Assembly: GCF_000142905.1 (NCBI RefSeq)
Contig: NW_013657643.1
Location: forward strand, 227,911-291,910
DNA from: Thecamonas trahens ATCC 50062
Lineage: Eukaryota; Apusozoa; Apusomonadida; Apusomonadidae
Reading direction: 5' to 3'
Length of the DNA: 64,000 nucleotides
Both the position numbers and the translations under genes were made by a program. Shown here piece by piece: positions 50,246-62,100 of the stretch (positions are counted from its first letter, which is position 1; the number at the start of each line of letters is the position of its first letter). The notes beneath the pieces were generated by a model that was not told the DNA's origin, did not search any database, and saw only the letters and a program-made list of their open reading frames with translations.

Positions 50246-53121
50246 TTACTTGCGCCGCCGGTACCGCTGCTTGCCGCGCTCCTTGAGATTCGCCTTGTGG
50301 TTCGTCTCCTCCTCCATCCGCTTGAGGACCTTGGTCTCGTCGATCGAGAGGTACTTGGACTTGGGCAGGATTGAGTCGGCGAGCACGTCAAAGTAGAGCT
50401 GCTTGCGCTTGATCTCGAGCTTCCGCTTCAGCTGTGCCTGCTTAAACGAGACCTCGTCGTCGTCATCGTCAAGGTCACCGTCGTCCAGCAGGATGTCCAT
50501 GGCCTCGGCCTGCTGACGGAGCCAGTCGTTGTTCGACTGCGTCTTGCGGATCCGGTGCTCGAGGTTCTCAACCTCGCGCGCGAGCCGAATGGCCTTGCCC
50601 AGCTTGCCCACCTGCATCAGGTCGACCTCGTAGTCGGGCAGCCCGTCGGGCTTGTTGAGCACGTGGCAGATGCGTTGGTACGTCTTAACCTCCTTCGGCT
50701 CGACGAGCATGACCGAGACGCCCGACGCCGACGCACGTGCCGTCCGCCCCGACCGATGCACGTACAGGTCCGCCGACCGAGGCAACTGATAGTGGATGAC
50801 GTGGTCGACCTGCGGAATGTCAAGCCCGCGCGCCGCAACGTCGGTCGCCACAAGAACAAAGTTGGACTGCGTCCGCAACCGGTCGAGATTCTTCAGCCGC
50901 TGCCGCTGTGCCATCTTGGCATGAATCGCTGCTGTCGGCACCTGCAGCACTGCGAGCAGCGGCGTCAGCCGCCGCAGGCAGGCCACCGAGTTGACAAATA
51001 CCAGCGTCTTGCCGGCGTTCTTCAGCAGCAAGTAGTAGAGATGCACGTCCTTGTCCTCCAGCGGCAGCGCAATCTTCGTCTCCTTCAGCGACGCTGCAAC
51101 CACCGACGACCGCGACAGATCCACAACCTTGGGCCGCCCATGGAACTTGAGCCGTTGAAAGACTGCAAGCAGCGGCGCGTTCGCCTCTTCTGCACGGAAC
51201 TCCTTCCGAAGCTCGTCGTCCAGCGCAGACTTTCGCGCAGACTTCTTCAGCTGCCGCGCCGTCTTGGGCTTCTGGACGTTGTTCTTCACCGCCCGCCGCG
51301 TCTCGTCGTCGAGCGCCATCGTCGCCGAAACACCAGCGTCTGTCGCCTGGCAATCCGCGCCGACGCCAATGCCTTCATCCGCGCCTGCCCTGGCAGCTTC
51401 CGCCCGGCCACCTCTTCGTCAAACTCGGCCTCGATCGTCACCGGCGCAGAGTCCCGTGACTCGGGTAGAAGCATGAGAATCGACTCAAGCTCTTCGTACC
51501 GACCCGGCTGCACCATCCGGTCCGCCTCGTCGAGCACAAAGAACCGCAGCCCAGTAAGATCCGTCAGGTGCTCGTGCCCGTCCTGCATCATCCGCCACAC
51601 ACGCCCTGGCGTGCCCACCACAATCTGCGGCTTGGTGTTGAGCAGCCGGACCTGCTTGTGCTCAGAGAGCCCGCCCACAATCACAATCGTACGCACACCC
51701 GTGTGCACCGCAGCTGCGTTGATGTGGTCACGGACCTGCACCGCAAGCTCGCGCGTCGGCACCAGCACAAGCCCCTTCAGCCGCTTGTCGTCCGGCCACC
51801 GTGCCTCGGACACTAGCACGCCCTGGATCATCGGCAGCCCAAACGCGAGCGTTTTGCCGGACCCAGTCTCGGCCGCGCCCACAATGTCGCGGTAGTACTT
51901 GACTGTGTCGCCCACCACTGCCTCCTGGATCGGCGTCGGCTGCGTAAAGCCGAGGTCGAGCAGGCCACGAACCACGCTCTCACTCAGACCCATCTTGGTC
52001 CACGTCTCGCCGTGTTCCTCCACCGTCAGCTGAGCTTGCGCATTCTCTTCCTCCATATCCCCCACGCCAGAGCCAGGGCCAGAGCCAGAACCAGATTCTT
52101 CTTCCTCGGCCTCCACCTTCACCTCGGCCGCTGCTTTGGCCGCTGCCTTGGCCGCTGCCTTGGCCGCTGCCTTGGCCGCTGCTCTACGCGCAGTTTTGGT
52201 CTTGTTCTTCGCCTCGTTGGCCTCCCGCACCATCTTGGCCTCGCGCGCAGCCTTGGCCTTGGCTTTGCGCCGCTCGCGTCGAGCAAGCTGCTTCCGCCGG
52301 CGCTTTTCGGCGAGGTACTCCTCCTTGGAGAGATCCTTGCTGATCGGCGGCAGCTTGGAGCCTGCACTTCCACTCTTGGCGGCAGTGCCAGAGGCAGCCG
52401 ACTTGTCTTCAACCTTGCTGGCAATGACCTCCTCCGCTATGGCTTCAGCCAGCTGGGCAACAGAGTTGCCCTCGACATCGGCCTCCATCAGCTTGCGGGT
52501 CATGGCCTCGACATCATCCTCGCCGACAACCCCCAGCTCAACGCCTGTCGGCAGCTGCTCCAGAACATCACCATCCAGCACCTCGAGCGAGACAAATCCC
52601 GAGTCTGTCCATCCATGTGTGGTCATGGGATCCATGTCGACCGTCCGCCAGGTGGCCCCGGCGTTGTGCAGGACGGCACCACCCGTGTTGAGGCGAGAGA
52701 GAGGATCAGAGTCCGAGCTGGAGTCGTTGTCTTGGAAATTGGTGGCCATAGGCACCATCTGGTCATCCCCCGTCCACTCTCGGACTTGGACCTCGCCCTT
52801 GTTGCCCTTGCCCCGCTTCCGTCGTCCCACCTTGACCTCCTCTCCCATCCCCTCTCCCGAATCGTCACCATCTTGCCCAGATGGATCCGAGCCATCCTTG
52901 CTCCGCTTACGCTTGGTCTTGCGGGCCTTGTTTCCGGTCTTCTTCACGTCCTTGGTCTTTGCAGAAGACATAGAAGTAGTATGTGACTTGCTCTTGCCCT
53001 TGCTCTTCTTAATACTCATGCCCTTGCCTTCATTCACCTTGGAGAGCAGCTCAGGGGGAGGTGCCACACCCGCGGCAACCATCGACGCAAGCATCTCAGC
53101 ATCCGTCAGTTCACCAGACAT
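50246..53121 (-). CDS. DDX24: DEAD-box RNA helicase DDX24/Mak5 (one frame break)
   Basis: About 958 residues with one base restored at 51328-51330. Nucleolar helicase of the Mak5/DDX24 type, acting in 60S ribosome assembly. The N-terminus is Lys/Glu-rich with an AAAK repeat (12-bp repeat, 52127-52195) and the Mak5-like WRTVDMDP...GFVSLEVLDG segment. Motifs: Q motif LDLGFTQPTPIQ, motif I AAETGSGKT, Ia PTRELAVQ, motif II LDEADRM, motif VI HRSGRTAR. The long insertion between DEAD and SAT is typical of this subfamily. The first frame ends RRQTLVF-RRRW; the second begins inside motif III as ATMALDDE. Adding a T to the TTT run gives LVFSATM, the expected motif III. Starts MSGELTDAEMLASM, with the frame open 18 codons further upstream. 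Confidence 0.93.
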
Positions 53122-53759
53122 GATTGATTGATGGTTGGCCCAAGTCAGATGTTTTCTGTCACTGACAGCCCCCACCCCCTCCCCCCCTCCCCCCCTCCCC
53201 GGCCCCCGGCCACCCCGCCCCCGGCCCCCGGCTCACGCCTGCCCGACCTCGGTCTGTTGCGTACACGCTCCCATAGACAAGCACTCCCAGCCAGTACGAG
53301 CTTCGCCACAGACTGGAAACCACATACCTTCTGTCTCATCCCCCTCAAGCATGCCTTTCAGATCGATGTAGTGACCAAGGATGTCGTCACAGAGAGGGGG
53401 AGGCGGAGGGAGTGAGGGAGTGGGGACGACGCCGAGCGGTGCGTATAAGCGCAGACAACGGCACAGACGGCGCGCTTCGTCTTGAGACTGAAGAAGATGT
53501 AAGGCTGTTACCAAACAGCAGGTTTGTGGTGTCGGTCATTGATGTAGAGTCGCAGATCGTACCCAAGTAGTGCATGGTGCCGTACGCCAAGCTTACCTTT
53601 GTCTCCAGCCATCATGCTGCAGTTCACGACCTTTTACGGAGATCGGTGAAAAGCGAACGTCGATCCGGATCCACTCTCCTCGTCTCCCCTCCCCCCCCTC
53701 GTCCCAGCTACCGATGTCAATCACGCCCACGCGTCACCACCTCACCGTACACGACGACC
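53122..53759. other. Divergent intergenic region, DDX24 / MMS19
   Basis: 638 nt. A C-rich block (53166-53235) and a second C-rich block ending CGTCCCAG (about 53685-53708, plus strand) resemble the 3' part of the local introns, so MMS19 may have a 5'UTR intron. Minus-strand frames (53233-53514, 53387-53590) show no recognisable domain and are not called. Confidence 0.5.
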
Positions 53760-56700
53760 ATGGCACAAGATTCAGGTAGCAGCGAGCTACTGGAGGCATA
53801 CCGTGCGTTTACGGACCCCTCGACTCCCGGAAACGAGAGGTCGAGCCACTTGAACACGGTACTTCTGGCGGTCCATGGCGGTGATCGCGGGCTAGGCGAG
53901 GTGGTGAGCGACCTCGCCGCCGAGGCCTTCCTCAACTCGCCCGAGCCCACTGTTCGAAGGCGCTCAGTCCTGCTTGTGGCCGAGATCATGTGCCGTCTCC
54001 CACAACTTCCGCTCTCGTCGGACGTCCTGGCCTTTGTTGCCCTCTTTCTTGCCGACCGCGTCAAGGATGACCATACCCTCCCCGAGGTTCTCCGCGGCCT
54101 CCGCGGCCTCGTGGTCAACCACGGGAAGGATCTGGCCGAAGAATCGATGGCGCAGATTCTCTCGGTCTTTGTCACCAGCATCAAGGGCATCCAGAACATG
54201 GCCCAGCCCGTTCGCCGCGAGTACTACACCCTTGTCGAGGCCATGCTCGCCAGCCCCGCCTTTGTGGCAGTCGTCAACGCCAGGGCCGGCGCGGACTTTG
54301 TCTTTGCCTTTATCCAGGCCATGGACGGTGAGAAGGACCCGCGCAACCTCGGCCCAGTCTTCCGCATTGTCATCGCCATCTTTGCCTCCATCCCGGCATT
54401 TGAGCGTTTCACGGAGGATCTGTTTGACATCACCTCGTGCTACTTCCCCATCACCCTCCGCACCCCACCGTCATCGACCCCGGCCTCGCTCGGCTTCTCC
54501 GTCGACGAGCTCATTGCTGACCTGCGGAGAGTCTTCACCGCTGCCGATGACCTCGCCCTCTACACCCTCCCGTTCCTGCTCGACAAGCTTGGCGCCTCGC
54601 TCGCCTCGACCAAGGCCGAGTCGCTCTCGGCTCTGGTCGTCGCCTTTGAGTCCTTCTCGCCGCAAGCGCTCGCCCCTGGGCCGGCGACATCTGGTCTGTC
54701 CTCCGCGAGGAGATCATGGCCGCAGACGACATCGACTTTGTCCGTGCTGCCGTCCCGCTCGTCCGTATGTTCCTGGCCCGTCTTGCCGGTGACTCGGTCT
54801 CGCTCGCAGGCCTCCTCACCAAGGTCGTGACAGACCTTAAGGCTCCTGTTCTGGGTGAGCCTGACGCCCAGGTTGCCAAGGTCTGCGTCTCGCTCCTCTG
54901 CGCCGTCCTCGAGTCGAGCCCAATTGCAGCCCGCCGCGTCTTTGCCGACGTCGTGCCCAAGGTCCTCGCGCTTTACGCCTCGCCCAACGTCCGCGCCTCG
55001 ACCCAAGCCACTCTCCTCGGCTACATGCTCGGCTTCATTATCGCCACCATTTCGGCCACGGAGCTGCAGTCGGCCGACGTCCTCACCGAGCTCTTTGCTC
55101 CTGTCCTGCCGACTTTTTTGGAGACGTTTGTGCCACTTGTCCGCTCCCGCTCCGACCCCATCATCCGCAAGACGTCGGTCATGGGCCTGCGTGCCTTTCT
55201 GGCCTCGTCATTGGCCATGAAGGTCATGCACAGCCTCGACGACTCGGCCGTCGTCTCCGTTCTGGAGCTCTGCCTCGACTCGGTCCTCACCGACGACGAC
55301 GACCGTGTTGTCGATGAGGCGACCGAGACTCTTGTCGCCGTCGCCAACCTCACCGACTTTAGCTACGCCATCGACTGCTTGCTGGCCGTGGTCGTCACGC
55401 CGCTCACGAACCTCTTTGCTAGTGAGCTGGCGCGGACCGAGTCCGACATGGACACCGCCCGGCCGCCGTTTGCCCGCGTTCTTAAGCTCCTCACCTCGCT
55501 TGCCGGCGCTTCGCCGCAGCTCTTCCTCGCATCCTCGGGCACCTTTTCCTCTGCCGTCCGCGCGACTTTGCTGGCTCCGGAGAGCGCGACCCTTGTGCTC
55601 GATGCTCAGCTAGCTCTCCTGCGGGCGGGCAAGGTCCTGCGGCGCGGCGCCCCCGACAACGAGGCGCTGGCCGAGCGCGTCACCATTCTCGCTGCCGACC
55701 ATCTCACCGCCGCAGTGGCCGGCGAGTGCCTCCCGTTTGCTCCCAGCGTCTCGGTTCCGCTGCTGGCCGAGGCAAGTGCCGCACTCCCGCCCGCTGACGT
55801 TTTTGACGCTCTCTCCACGGCTGGAGTGGCGCCAGACACGCTACCGCTCGGCGTGCTCAGCGGCATCCTCGGTGGCGTGCCGGCGTCGGCTGGAGCTGTG
55901 CCTGCCGGCCCACCCGCCGACGTTGTGGCTGCCGGCATGCGCCGGGCACTAGCTGCGCCCGCTGACGATGCCGCGGGCCCGCTGCTTGGCCTTGCCGTCA
56001 ACCGCTTTGGCCTCGAGAGCCCAGGTATGGAGGGCGTGGCGCAGGCCGTCTCCTCGTTCAAGCTTGCCGTGGCAGACGCTGCATCGGCCCCGCTGGAGCT
56101 TGCGGCGCATCCCGCACCGGCGTTGCTGGGCTGGATGGCGCGGGGCCTGGTCATGGGCCCGGAGTTTAACGCCGGCCACGAGCTCGTGCTGGCCCTCCTC
56201 TCGCGGACTGCGCTGGAGAGCGAGGGCTCCGAGGCGTTTGCTGACGCGGTTGGGGTGGTCATGGGCGTTGGCGGGCCGCGGCCGTACGAGCTCCTGTTTA
56301 CGCTCGACACAGGTGCCGCACTCCGGCTCATGTACAAGCAGAGGCTCTTTGCCAGCCTTCTGCCACACCTGCTCGACGAGTTTGAGGCAAGCAACGAGAT
56401 CAACGTGCTCATCGGCGTCTCGCATCTGGTGCGCGGCGTGCCCAAGGCTGTGCTCGAGCCGCAGCTCGAGCGTGTCCTTCGCTTCTCATCTCGGCGCTGA
56501 CTTCTGAATCAGTGGCGCTGCAGGTGGCGACGGTGACCTCGTTTGCTGCGCTGGCGGTCGACGTTCCGGCGCGAATGGCCGAGTTTGTCGACGTCCTCGT
56601 CCCCACCCTTATCAAGCTCGCCGGGTTTGAGGGCTCGGTGGCAGTCCGCCTCGCCGCCGTCCGCTGCCTGGAGGCGGTCACCACGCTCGGAGGCTCGCAA

Positions 56701-56817
56701 GTCGGTAGGTTGCAGAAAACCGTTCTTCGCCAGCTCCAGCCGGTGCTTGACGACTGCAAGCGGGCCGTCCGCCTCGCCGCCGTCCGGGCGCGCAACAAGT
56801 GGGCAGTTCTGATGTAA
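53760..56817 (+). CDS. MMS19: MMS19, cytosolic Fe-S targeting factor (two frame breaks)
   Basis: About 1,019 residues (human about 1,030) with single bases restored near 54676 and 56481. HEAT-repeat adaptor of the CIA complex that delivers Fe-S clusters to DNA polymerases and helicases such as XPD. N-terminal match: VLLVAEIMCRLP and FDITSCYFPITLRTPP...DELIADLRRVFTAADDLALYTLPFLLDKL, characteristic of MMS19. The C-terminal HEAT segment VAVRLAAVRCLEAVTTL...LDDCKRAVRLAAVRARNKW also matches. Break 1: the first frame runs to ALAP and the second continues WAGDIWSVLREEIM; one C added to the CCCC run fits. Break 2: LERVL continues as LLISALTSESVALQV, one base missing at CTTCGCTTC. Homologs are continuous at both points. 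Stops 35 nt from the convergent RRP8 gene. Confidence 0.93.
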
Positions 56818-56852
56818 ACCGCTCACCAGCTCCAGCGCTGCCCGCTAGGGCG

Positions 56853-58088
56853 CTACCCGCGGCGCTTGTACAGGCACGGCTCGAGCGTGATGGCAGCCTT
56901 GCTCAGCTGTGCGTGAGAAGGCATGGAGAGCTTGCGGAAGTCGAGCATGACAAACATGGTGTTTTTCTCGTCACGGGCCTCCAGCTTGTAGCCGAGCGAG
57001 CAGATGGAGTTGACAAAGGTGTCGATCGAAGGAATGCGCGACTTGACCTCGGCAATCTTGAGAATGCCCTTGACAACTAGGACACGCGAGGCCTCGGCCA
57101 CAAAGTCGATGACGTTGGTGCCCATAAGCGAGAGGCAGAAGACTGCAACGTGGATCGACTCGTCCGGCAGCGGCGTGTTGGCCATGTCGCAGGCAATGAC
57201 CGACTCGTTGGCAGCAACAAGATCAAACGAGTAGACCTCGGGCTGGCGGACCGAAGCCGCAAGCTTGGCCTCGCCACAGCCAAAGTCGGCGATGACAAGC
57301 TCTTCCGGTAGCTTGTTGAGCCACTTGATAATGACGTCGACCGGGTTGGCCGGCCACTTGACCACCTGCGCGGCAAAGCCTGCGTGGTACACATCGAACA
57401 GCGAGGTATCCTCCGAAAAGATCTTGAACGACTCATCTCCCGGCCGGGTGTACAGTTGCTCGTTGAGCCACCGGAACCGCGCTCCCTTCATCAGCTTGGT
57501 ATCCGCGTGCTGCGCCTCCATCTGAGCCGGCGGAAGCATTGAGGAAAACAGCGGCATATCCTCCCCGCCTGAGCTCCCCGCCGATGCCATCGCCAGCTCC
57601 GTGCCCTTACCCTTACCCTTGCCCTTGCCCTTGCCTTTGCCTTTGCCCTTGGTCTTGGCCTTGGCCTTGGCCTTGCCTGATGGCGCCGGGGCGGCGCTTG
57701 CAGCTTTCGCCTCATTCCGCGGCTTGCGCATCTTGACCGGCGGCCCCTGGCCCATTCCGGCCTCATCCACACGCCTCCGCTTCACCATCGACGATCCATT
57801 TCCCTTGCCAGACTTTCCCGACTTCCCGCCTCCAGATTTTCTCCCAGACTGGCCTCCAGCCGCACCACCACCCGTCGCCCCGTGAGGAGACGGCTCCTGG
57901 CCGTGGCCCATCTTGGCCATCCGTCCCGACGGCCGACCAACAGCAGCAGCCGCTGTGGAATCCTTTGCAGCACCGTTTTCGGATCTGGCCTTTCCACCAT
58001 TACCATGGCTATTCTTTGTACCACTGGTGGTCTTCTTCTTGGCAGCAAGTTTGCGCTTGAGCGCCGCTTGGAGCGCCTTCTTGTCCAT
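56853..58088 (-). CDS. RRP8: RRP8, ribosomal RNA-processing methyltransferase
   Basis: 411 residues, no intron. Nucleolar SAM-dependent methyltransferase that makes m1A in large-subunit rRNA (yeast Rrp8) and is called nucleomethylin in animals. A basic, Gly/Lys/Ser-rich N-terminus carries a KGKGKG microsatellite (57600-57690). The domain starts with the signature GARFRWLNEQLYT, then FKIFSEDTSLFDVYHAGFAAQVVKWPANPVDVIIKWL. SAM-binding motif I is VIADFGCGEAKLA, and VFCLSLMGTN, ASRVLVVKGILKIAEVKSR and a SLGYKLEARDEKNTMFVML strand complete the fold. All hallmark motifs are intact, so it should be active. Confidence 0.95.
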   Translation of the reverse strand: MDKKALQAALKRKLAAKKKTTSGTKNSHGNGGKARSENGAAKDSTAAAAVGRPSGRMAKMGHGQEPSPHGATGGGAAGGQSGRKSGGGKSGKSGKGNGSSMVKRRRVDEAGMGQGPPVKMRKPRNEAKAASAAPAPSGKAKAKAKTKGKGKGKGKGKGKGKGTELAMASAGSSGGEDMPLFSSMLPPAQMEAQHADTKLMKGARFRWLNEQLYTRPGDESFKIFSEDTSLFDVYHAGFAAQVVKWPANPVDVIIKWLNKLPEELVIADFGCGEAKLAASVRQPEVYSFDLVAANESVIACDMANTPLPDESIHVAVFCLSLMGTNVIDFVAEASRVLVVKGILKIAEVKSRIPSIDTFVNSICSLGYKLEARDEKNTMFVMLDFRKLSMPSHAQLSKAAITLEPCLYKRRG

Positions 58089-58552
58089 GGCGCCGTCAGC
58101 TCAAAGTCGAGTCTCCCTCGATGGGCGGCGGATCACTTAGTCGGTGGCGTGTGTGGTGGAGTCTACTTCGCCCATGGCTTGCGCGGACAAGGGTGCGTGA
58201 TTAGATATCGATGACGGAATATGCGCTGTGACAGGTTGATAATTGATACATCCCTTGCATCTGACTCAAACACCCGATCTCTCAGCCCAATCGGTGGCCA
58301 GCTTGGGGAAGGGATCGATCTGGCGATGAGGGACATCATCAAGCATGGATGGTGCGGACAAGGGCAGGCAATAAGATGCAATGATGGCTATCGAGTATTG
58401 ATCATACACTGTGATGCGCTGATTCTTGATTCATACACCCCTTTACCGCACCCCTCCTGGGTTTATCTGACCGTGTAGGTCGTCATCATCGGATCATCCA
58501 GCATGCCGTGCCATGGCTCGCGTACACACGATATCATGGTGAGAATTGGGCG

Positions 58553-58907
58553 CCCAGAGAGCGCCCTGTCGTCGTCGTTGCGCATCGTCATCAAAAGGGT
58601 GGGCGGGTGGGTTCCCGCTCCGTTGGAGCCGACTGTGTCCACGCCATCGGAGCGAAGTACGGTGTCAGCCGCCTCGCTTCGATAAGCCGGCCGCGAGTGT
58701 TAGCGACTTGTAGCAGTCGCGGCAACTCTCAGTTGCCGGCCGAGCGGTCGCTCCGCTGGCTCGACGGCCTGCTGACTTCGTGTGCCAGCAAGTATGAGGC
58801 ACCCACCCAGAGAGCGCCCTGTCGTCGTCGTTGCGCATCGTCATCAAAAAGGGTGGGCGGGTGGGTTCCCGCTCCTCCGGAGCCGACTGTGTCGACGCCA
58901 TCGGAGC
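58553..58907. repeat. 100-bp direct repeat pair
   Basis: Copy 1 at 58553-58653 and copy 2 at 58806-58907 are nearly identical (CCCAGAGAGCGCCCTGTCGT onward to GCCATCGGAGC), differing by one A in a run and a few substitutions. Both copies are followed by partly similar CGCTTCG...AGCCGG sequence. 152 nt lie between the copies. Confidence 0.9.
58703..58737. other. Two adjacent perfect hairpins between the repeat copies
   Basis: GCGACT-TGTAGC-AGTCGC (58703-58720) and GGCAACT-CTC-AGTTGCC (58721-58737), back to back with no bases between them. Could be structured RNA or a cruciform; no T-run that would suggest Pol III termination. Confidence 0.5.
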
Positions 58908-59106
58908 TCATAGCGATGAGAATGAGGGTGCTAGCTGCTTCGCTTCGCTCAGCCGGCTGCGACTGCGACTGAGCTGTGTGGCAATCACAGGCATTTCACG
59001 TTTGTCTTGAGTCAAGGAGGAACGGACAAGAGAGTAAGACGTCGGCATTGACCTCTCTCTTCTTGCTTTGGTACAAGCGAGCAAGTTCTTCGAGTATTAC
59101 CACATA

Positions 59107-62100
59107 ATGTTGCTCCCTTCTATGAACCATCTCCTTTGCATCTATGTGGTCCTTTTCCTCGCCTTTGGTGACACTGCGTCGGCTGCCCTTCCCCACCAGT
59201 TTGTCCGCGTGGTGGCCAATTTCCGCTGGCCAGCCACATGCGCCCAGATTGACTATCCACTTGACAGCACCAATTGGGCAAATGCACCAGCTGCTGCTCA
59301 AGGTTTGACCTCGAGCTTTGCTCAGGCATCTGGAACTCGCACTAATATTCTCGGCTGTTCTAACTTTGGCTTCTCTCTTCGGGGTACAATGGTCGGCATT
59401 GAGGCATCCTTTGAGTATGTGGGTCGGCGAGGCGCCCAACTGGACGCAGGCTACACCGCATCTCCGTATGAGGCGTATGCGCTCCAGTTCAATCGGGGCA
59501 TCACCATCATCGGCGATCCACTGCCGTCTACAACACAGCTCTCTAACGGATGGCCAAACAACTGGCAGTCCTTTACATACGGATCGCCGTCCGATACCGT
59601 CGGCGTCTCACTCTCCAACAACGACATGCAGGCCAACAACTTTGGCTTCTACATCATCGTCTCGGACTCGAATGGGGGTCAGGCTATGAACATTCGTATC
59701 CGTAGAATGTCCATCACCATCCACATGCAAGAAACTATCGATTTCAACGCCATCGGCCCAGCATCTGGCTCTGCTGGATCCACCATCACTATCACGGGTG
59801 CCGGGTACGACCAGCTTGACATGAGCCAGGTCTATTGTGTCCTCATCGAGGACAGCATCAACGTTCCTGCAACCCGAAACTCGGACACCTCCATCTCCTG
59901 TACCATGCCGCCGCGCTCGCCGTTCATCAGCCCCACGGTATCGCTCGGCATTCTCCCGCAATCAGGTGAGGCGATTATTGCCACAGGTGCCACCTTCACC
60001 TACCCGGCCATCACCCCCAGCACCATCACTGCCATAGGCCCGAGCCAGCGGTTCTCGCGCTCAACCAACGCCGACTCGCAGACCATCACGCTCACCGGAA
60101 GCTTCACCTCAGGCTCACAGGTCTTTGTCGCCCTCACCCCGTCCACCTCCTCGTGTGATGCGCGATTTGTCTCGTACAACATCGCCGGCGCCAAGGAGTT
60201 TGTAATGCGACTCGACGACCCGGCCATTCCCATGTACGGGGACTTTGCGCTTTGCCTCTCGGTGAGCGGTGATGTCGACGGCATGTACATGAAGCAGTTC
60301 CTACCGGCGACGCGGATCCACATGGCGACGGCCGAGGCCAACTCGGTTGTCTTGATGTGGCCGAGAGTGATTGGGCAGACCGACTCGCCGATGCTGCAGC
60401 TGCAGTTTGTGGGCAACCGCGACTACGGCCTGCCGTCCACCGAGCTGGGGCTTGGTACAACCGGCTGTCCATTGGGATCCATCACCAACAAGGTGGGGTA
60501 TCCGAGCAAGAGCGGATCTGTGCAGCTGCCTGTGGGCCCGGGCGGTGACCGGCTCGACCTGCGACTGTGCCTCAAGACGTACGGCGACCAGTGGGTTGAG
60601 CAGACAAACGTGGGGGTGGTGTCTGTGGTGGCTGGCGGGATCAGCGGCGTGAGCCCGAGCGTGTGGGGCGGAGGCTCGAACCCGGCGATCACATTTGCGG
60701 ACGCCAAGGCGACGGACATCGGGACGGTGCACGGGTTTGTGGCTAGTGCAGCGGCATGCACGCCGGGCAACATTCTAGCGAGTGCGCCGCTCGGTGGCCC
60801 ACTGACGAGCGCTCTGGAGCCGGTGACGAGCGGTGACGTGATGTACAAGGTGTGCCAGTCGCAGAACAACGGTGGATCATGGCTCGACACCTCGCAGATG
60901 GTGACCGTCACGTCACGCGTGGCCGGCACGCTCACGAGCGTCTCGCCCAACTACTTGGTGTCGGACGCAACGACGAGCGTGACGTTTGTGGGCGTGACGT
61001 CAACGCGGACGACGTACGTGCGAATCTCGACGCAGGCGGCAAGCTGCAGCGACGCCAACAAGGTGGTTGATGTTGCGGTGACGTCGTCGAACACGGCGAG
61101 CCTGCGACTGCGCAACACGCTGGTATCTGCGCGGGAGCTGTATGTGTGCCTGTCGACGTCGGGGCCGAGTGGGCCGTTTGTGCACCAGGGCACGTCGGCG
61201 TCGGTGGTGATCAACGTCATGTCCGTGACCAACTCGGTGCTGGTGAGTGGGGTAGGGCCGGCGGCGATCGGCAACGGAGTGCCGACGGCAGTGTCATACA
61301 CGGGGCCGGGCTCTGCGGGGCAGTTCAGCGGAGCGCGGCTTGCGCTCGCTGTGCCTGGCGGATGCAACTCTGGAGCGCTGCGGTACTTTGAAGAGGTGTA
61401 CTCGGCCGGATCGGCTATGGTGACGGCGACGGTACCATCGTGGGCCGGGACGAGCTTTGTGGATCTGGCCCTGTGTTTCCAGTGGCAGGCCGGAACGCCG
61501 TTCATCGAGCAGAGTGCGCGGGTGAGGGTGGCGATGGCGTCTGCACTTGCGGTGACCGAGGTGGTGCCGTCTGCGGTGCTCGAGGGCAACGCAGTGTCGC
61601 TTCAGCTCGTGGGTGCCATCGGGACACCGTCGACGCAGATTGCGCTTGCTCCGGTCGGTGACTGTGGCGCTGGCAACGTCCTCGTGACGTCGTTTGGTGA
61701 GGGTGATACTGGGAGCTCCAAGGTGCTTTCGGGTGGATCGATGCCCGCACTGGGAACCAACACCGCTGTTGTGTGCTACTCTGTGGACGGCGGTGGGTTG
61801 TGGACCGAGCAGACGCTCGGGCGACTGTCTGTGACGACGGACGCCAACGCCGGAACGGTTGCAAGCGTGTCGCCTGTTGCGATCGGGGCCGGGCAGACGG
61901 AGACGCTCACGGTGGTTGGAGCACCGGGCGGCACAGGCCGGCTTGCGCTTGCGAGTCCGGGCAGCTGCCAGAGCGGGCCGCGGTATGGCGGAGTGATGGC
62001 GTACTCCGGGTCCACGCCGCCGCCGCCGCCATCTCCGACACCGGTGTCGCTTGGGGCAGGAGTACCTGTTGGTGGGCGGTTTGTGGTGTGCTACTCAAAC

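Larger units (their letters stand above)
58089..59106. other. Intergenic region, RRP8 / IPT protein
   Basis: About 1 kb between divergent genes with lower GC and no supported gene. It contains a 100-bp direct repeat pair and two perfect small hairpins (separate entries). No tRNA cloverleaf seen. Confidence 0.6.

Noticed and set aside
53387-53590. Small minus-strand gene upstream of MMS19
   Set aside because: No domain, no ATG at its first codon, and it lies in the expected promoter/5'UTR region.
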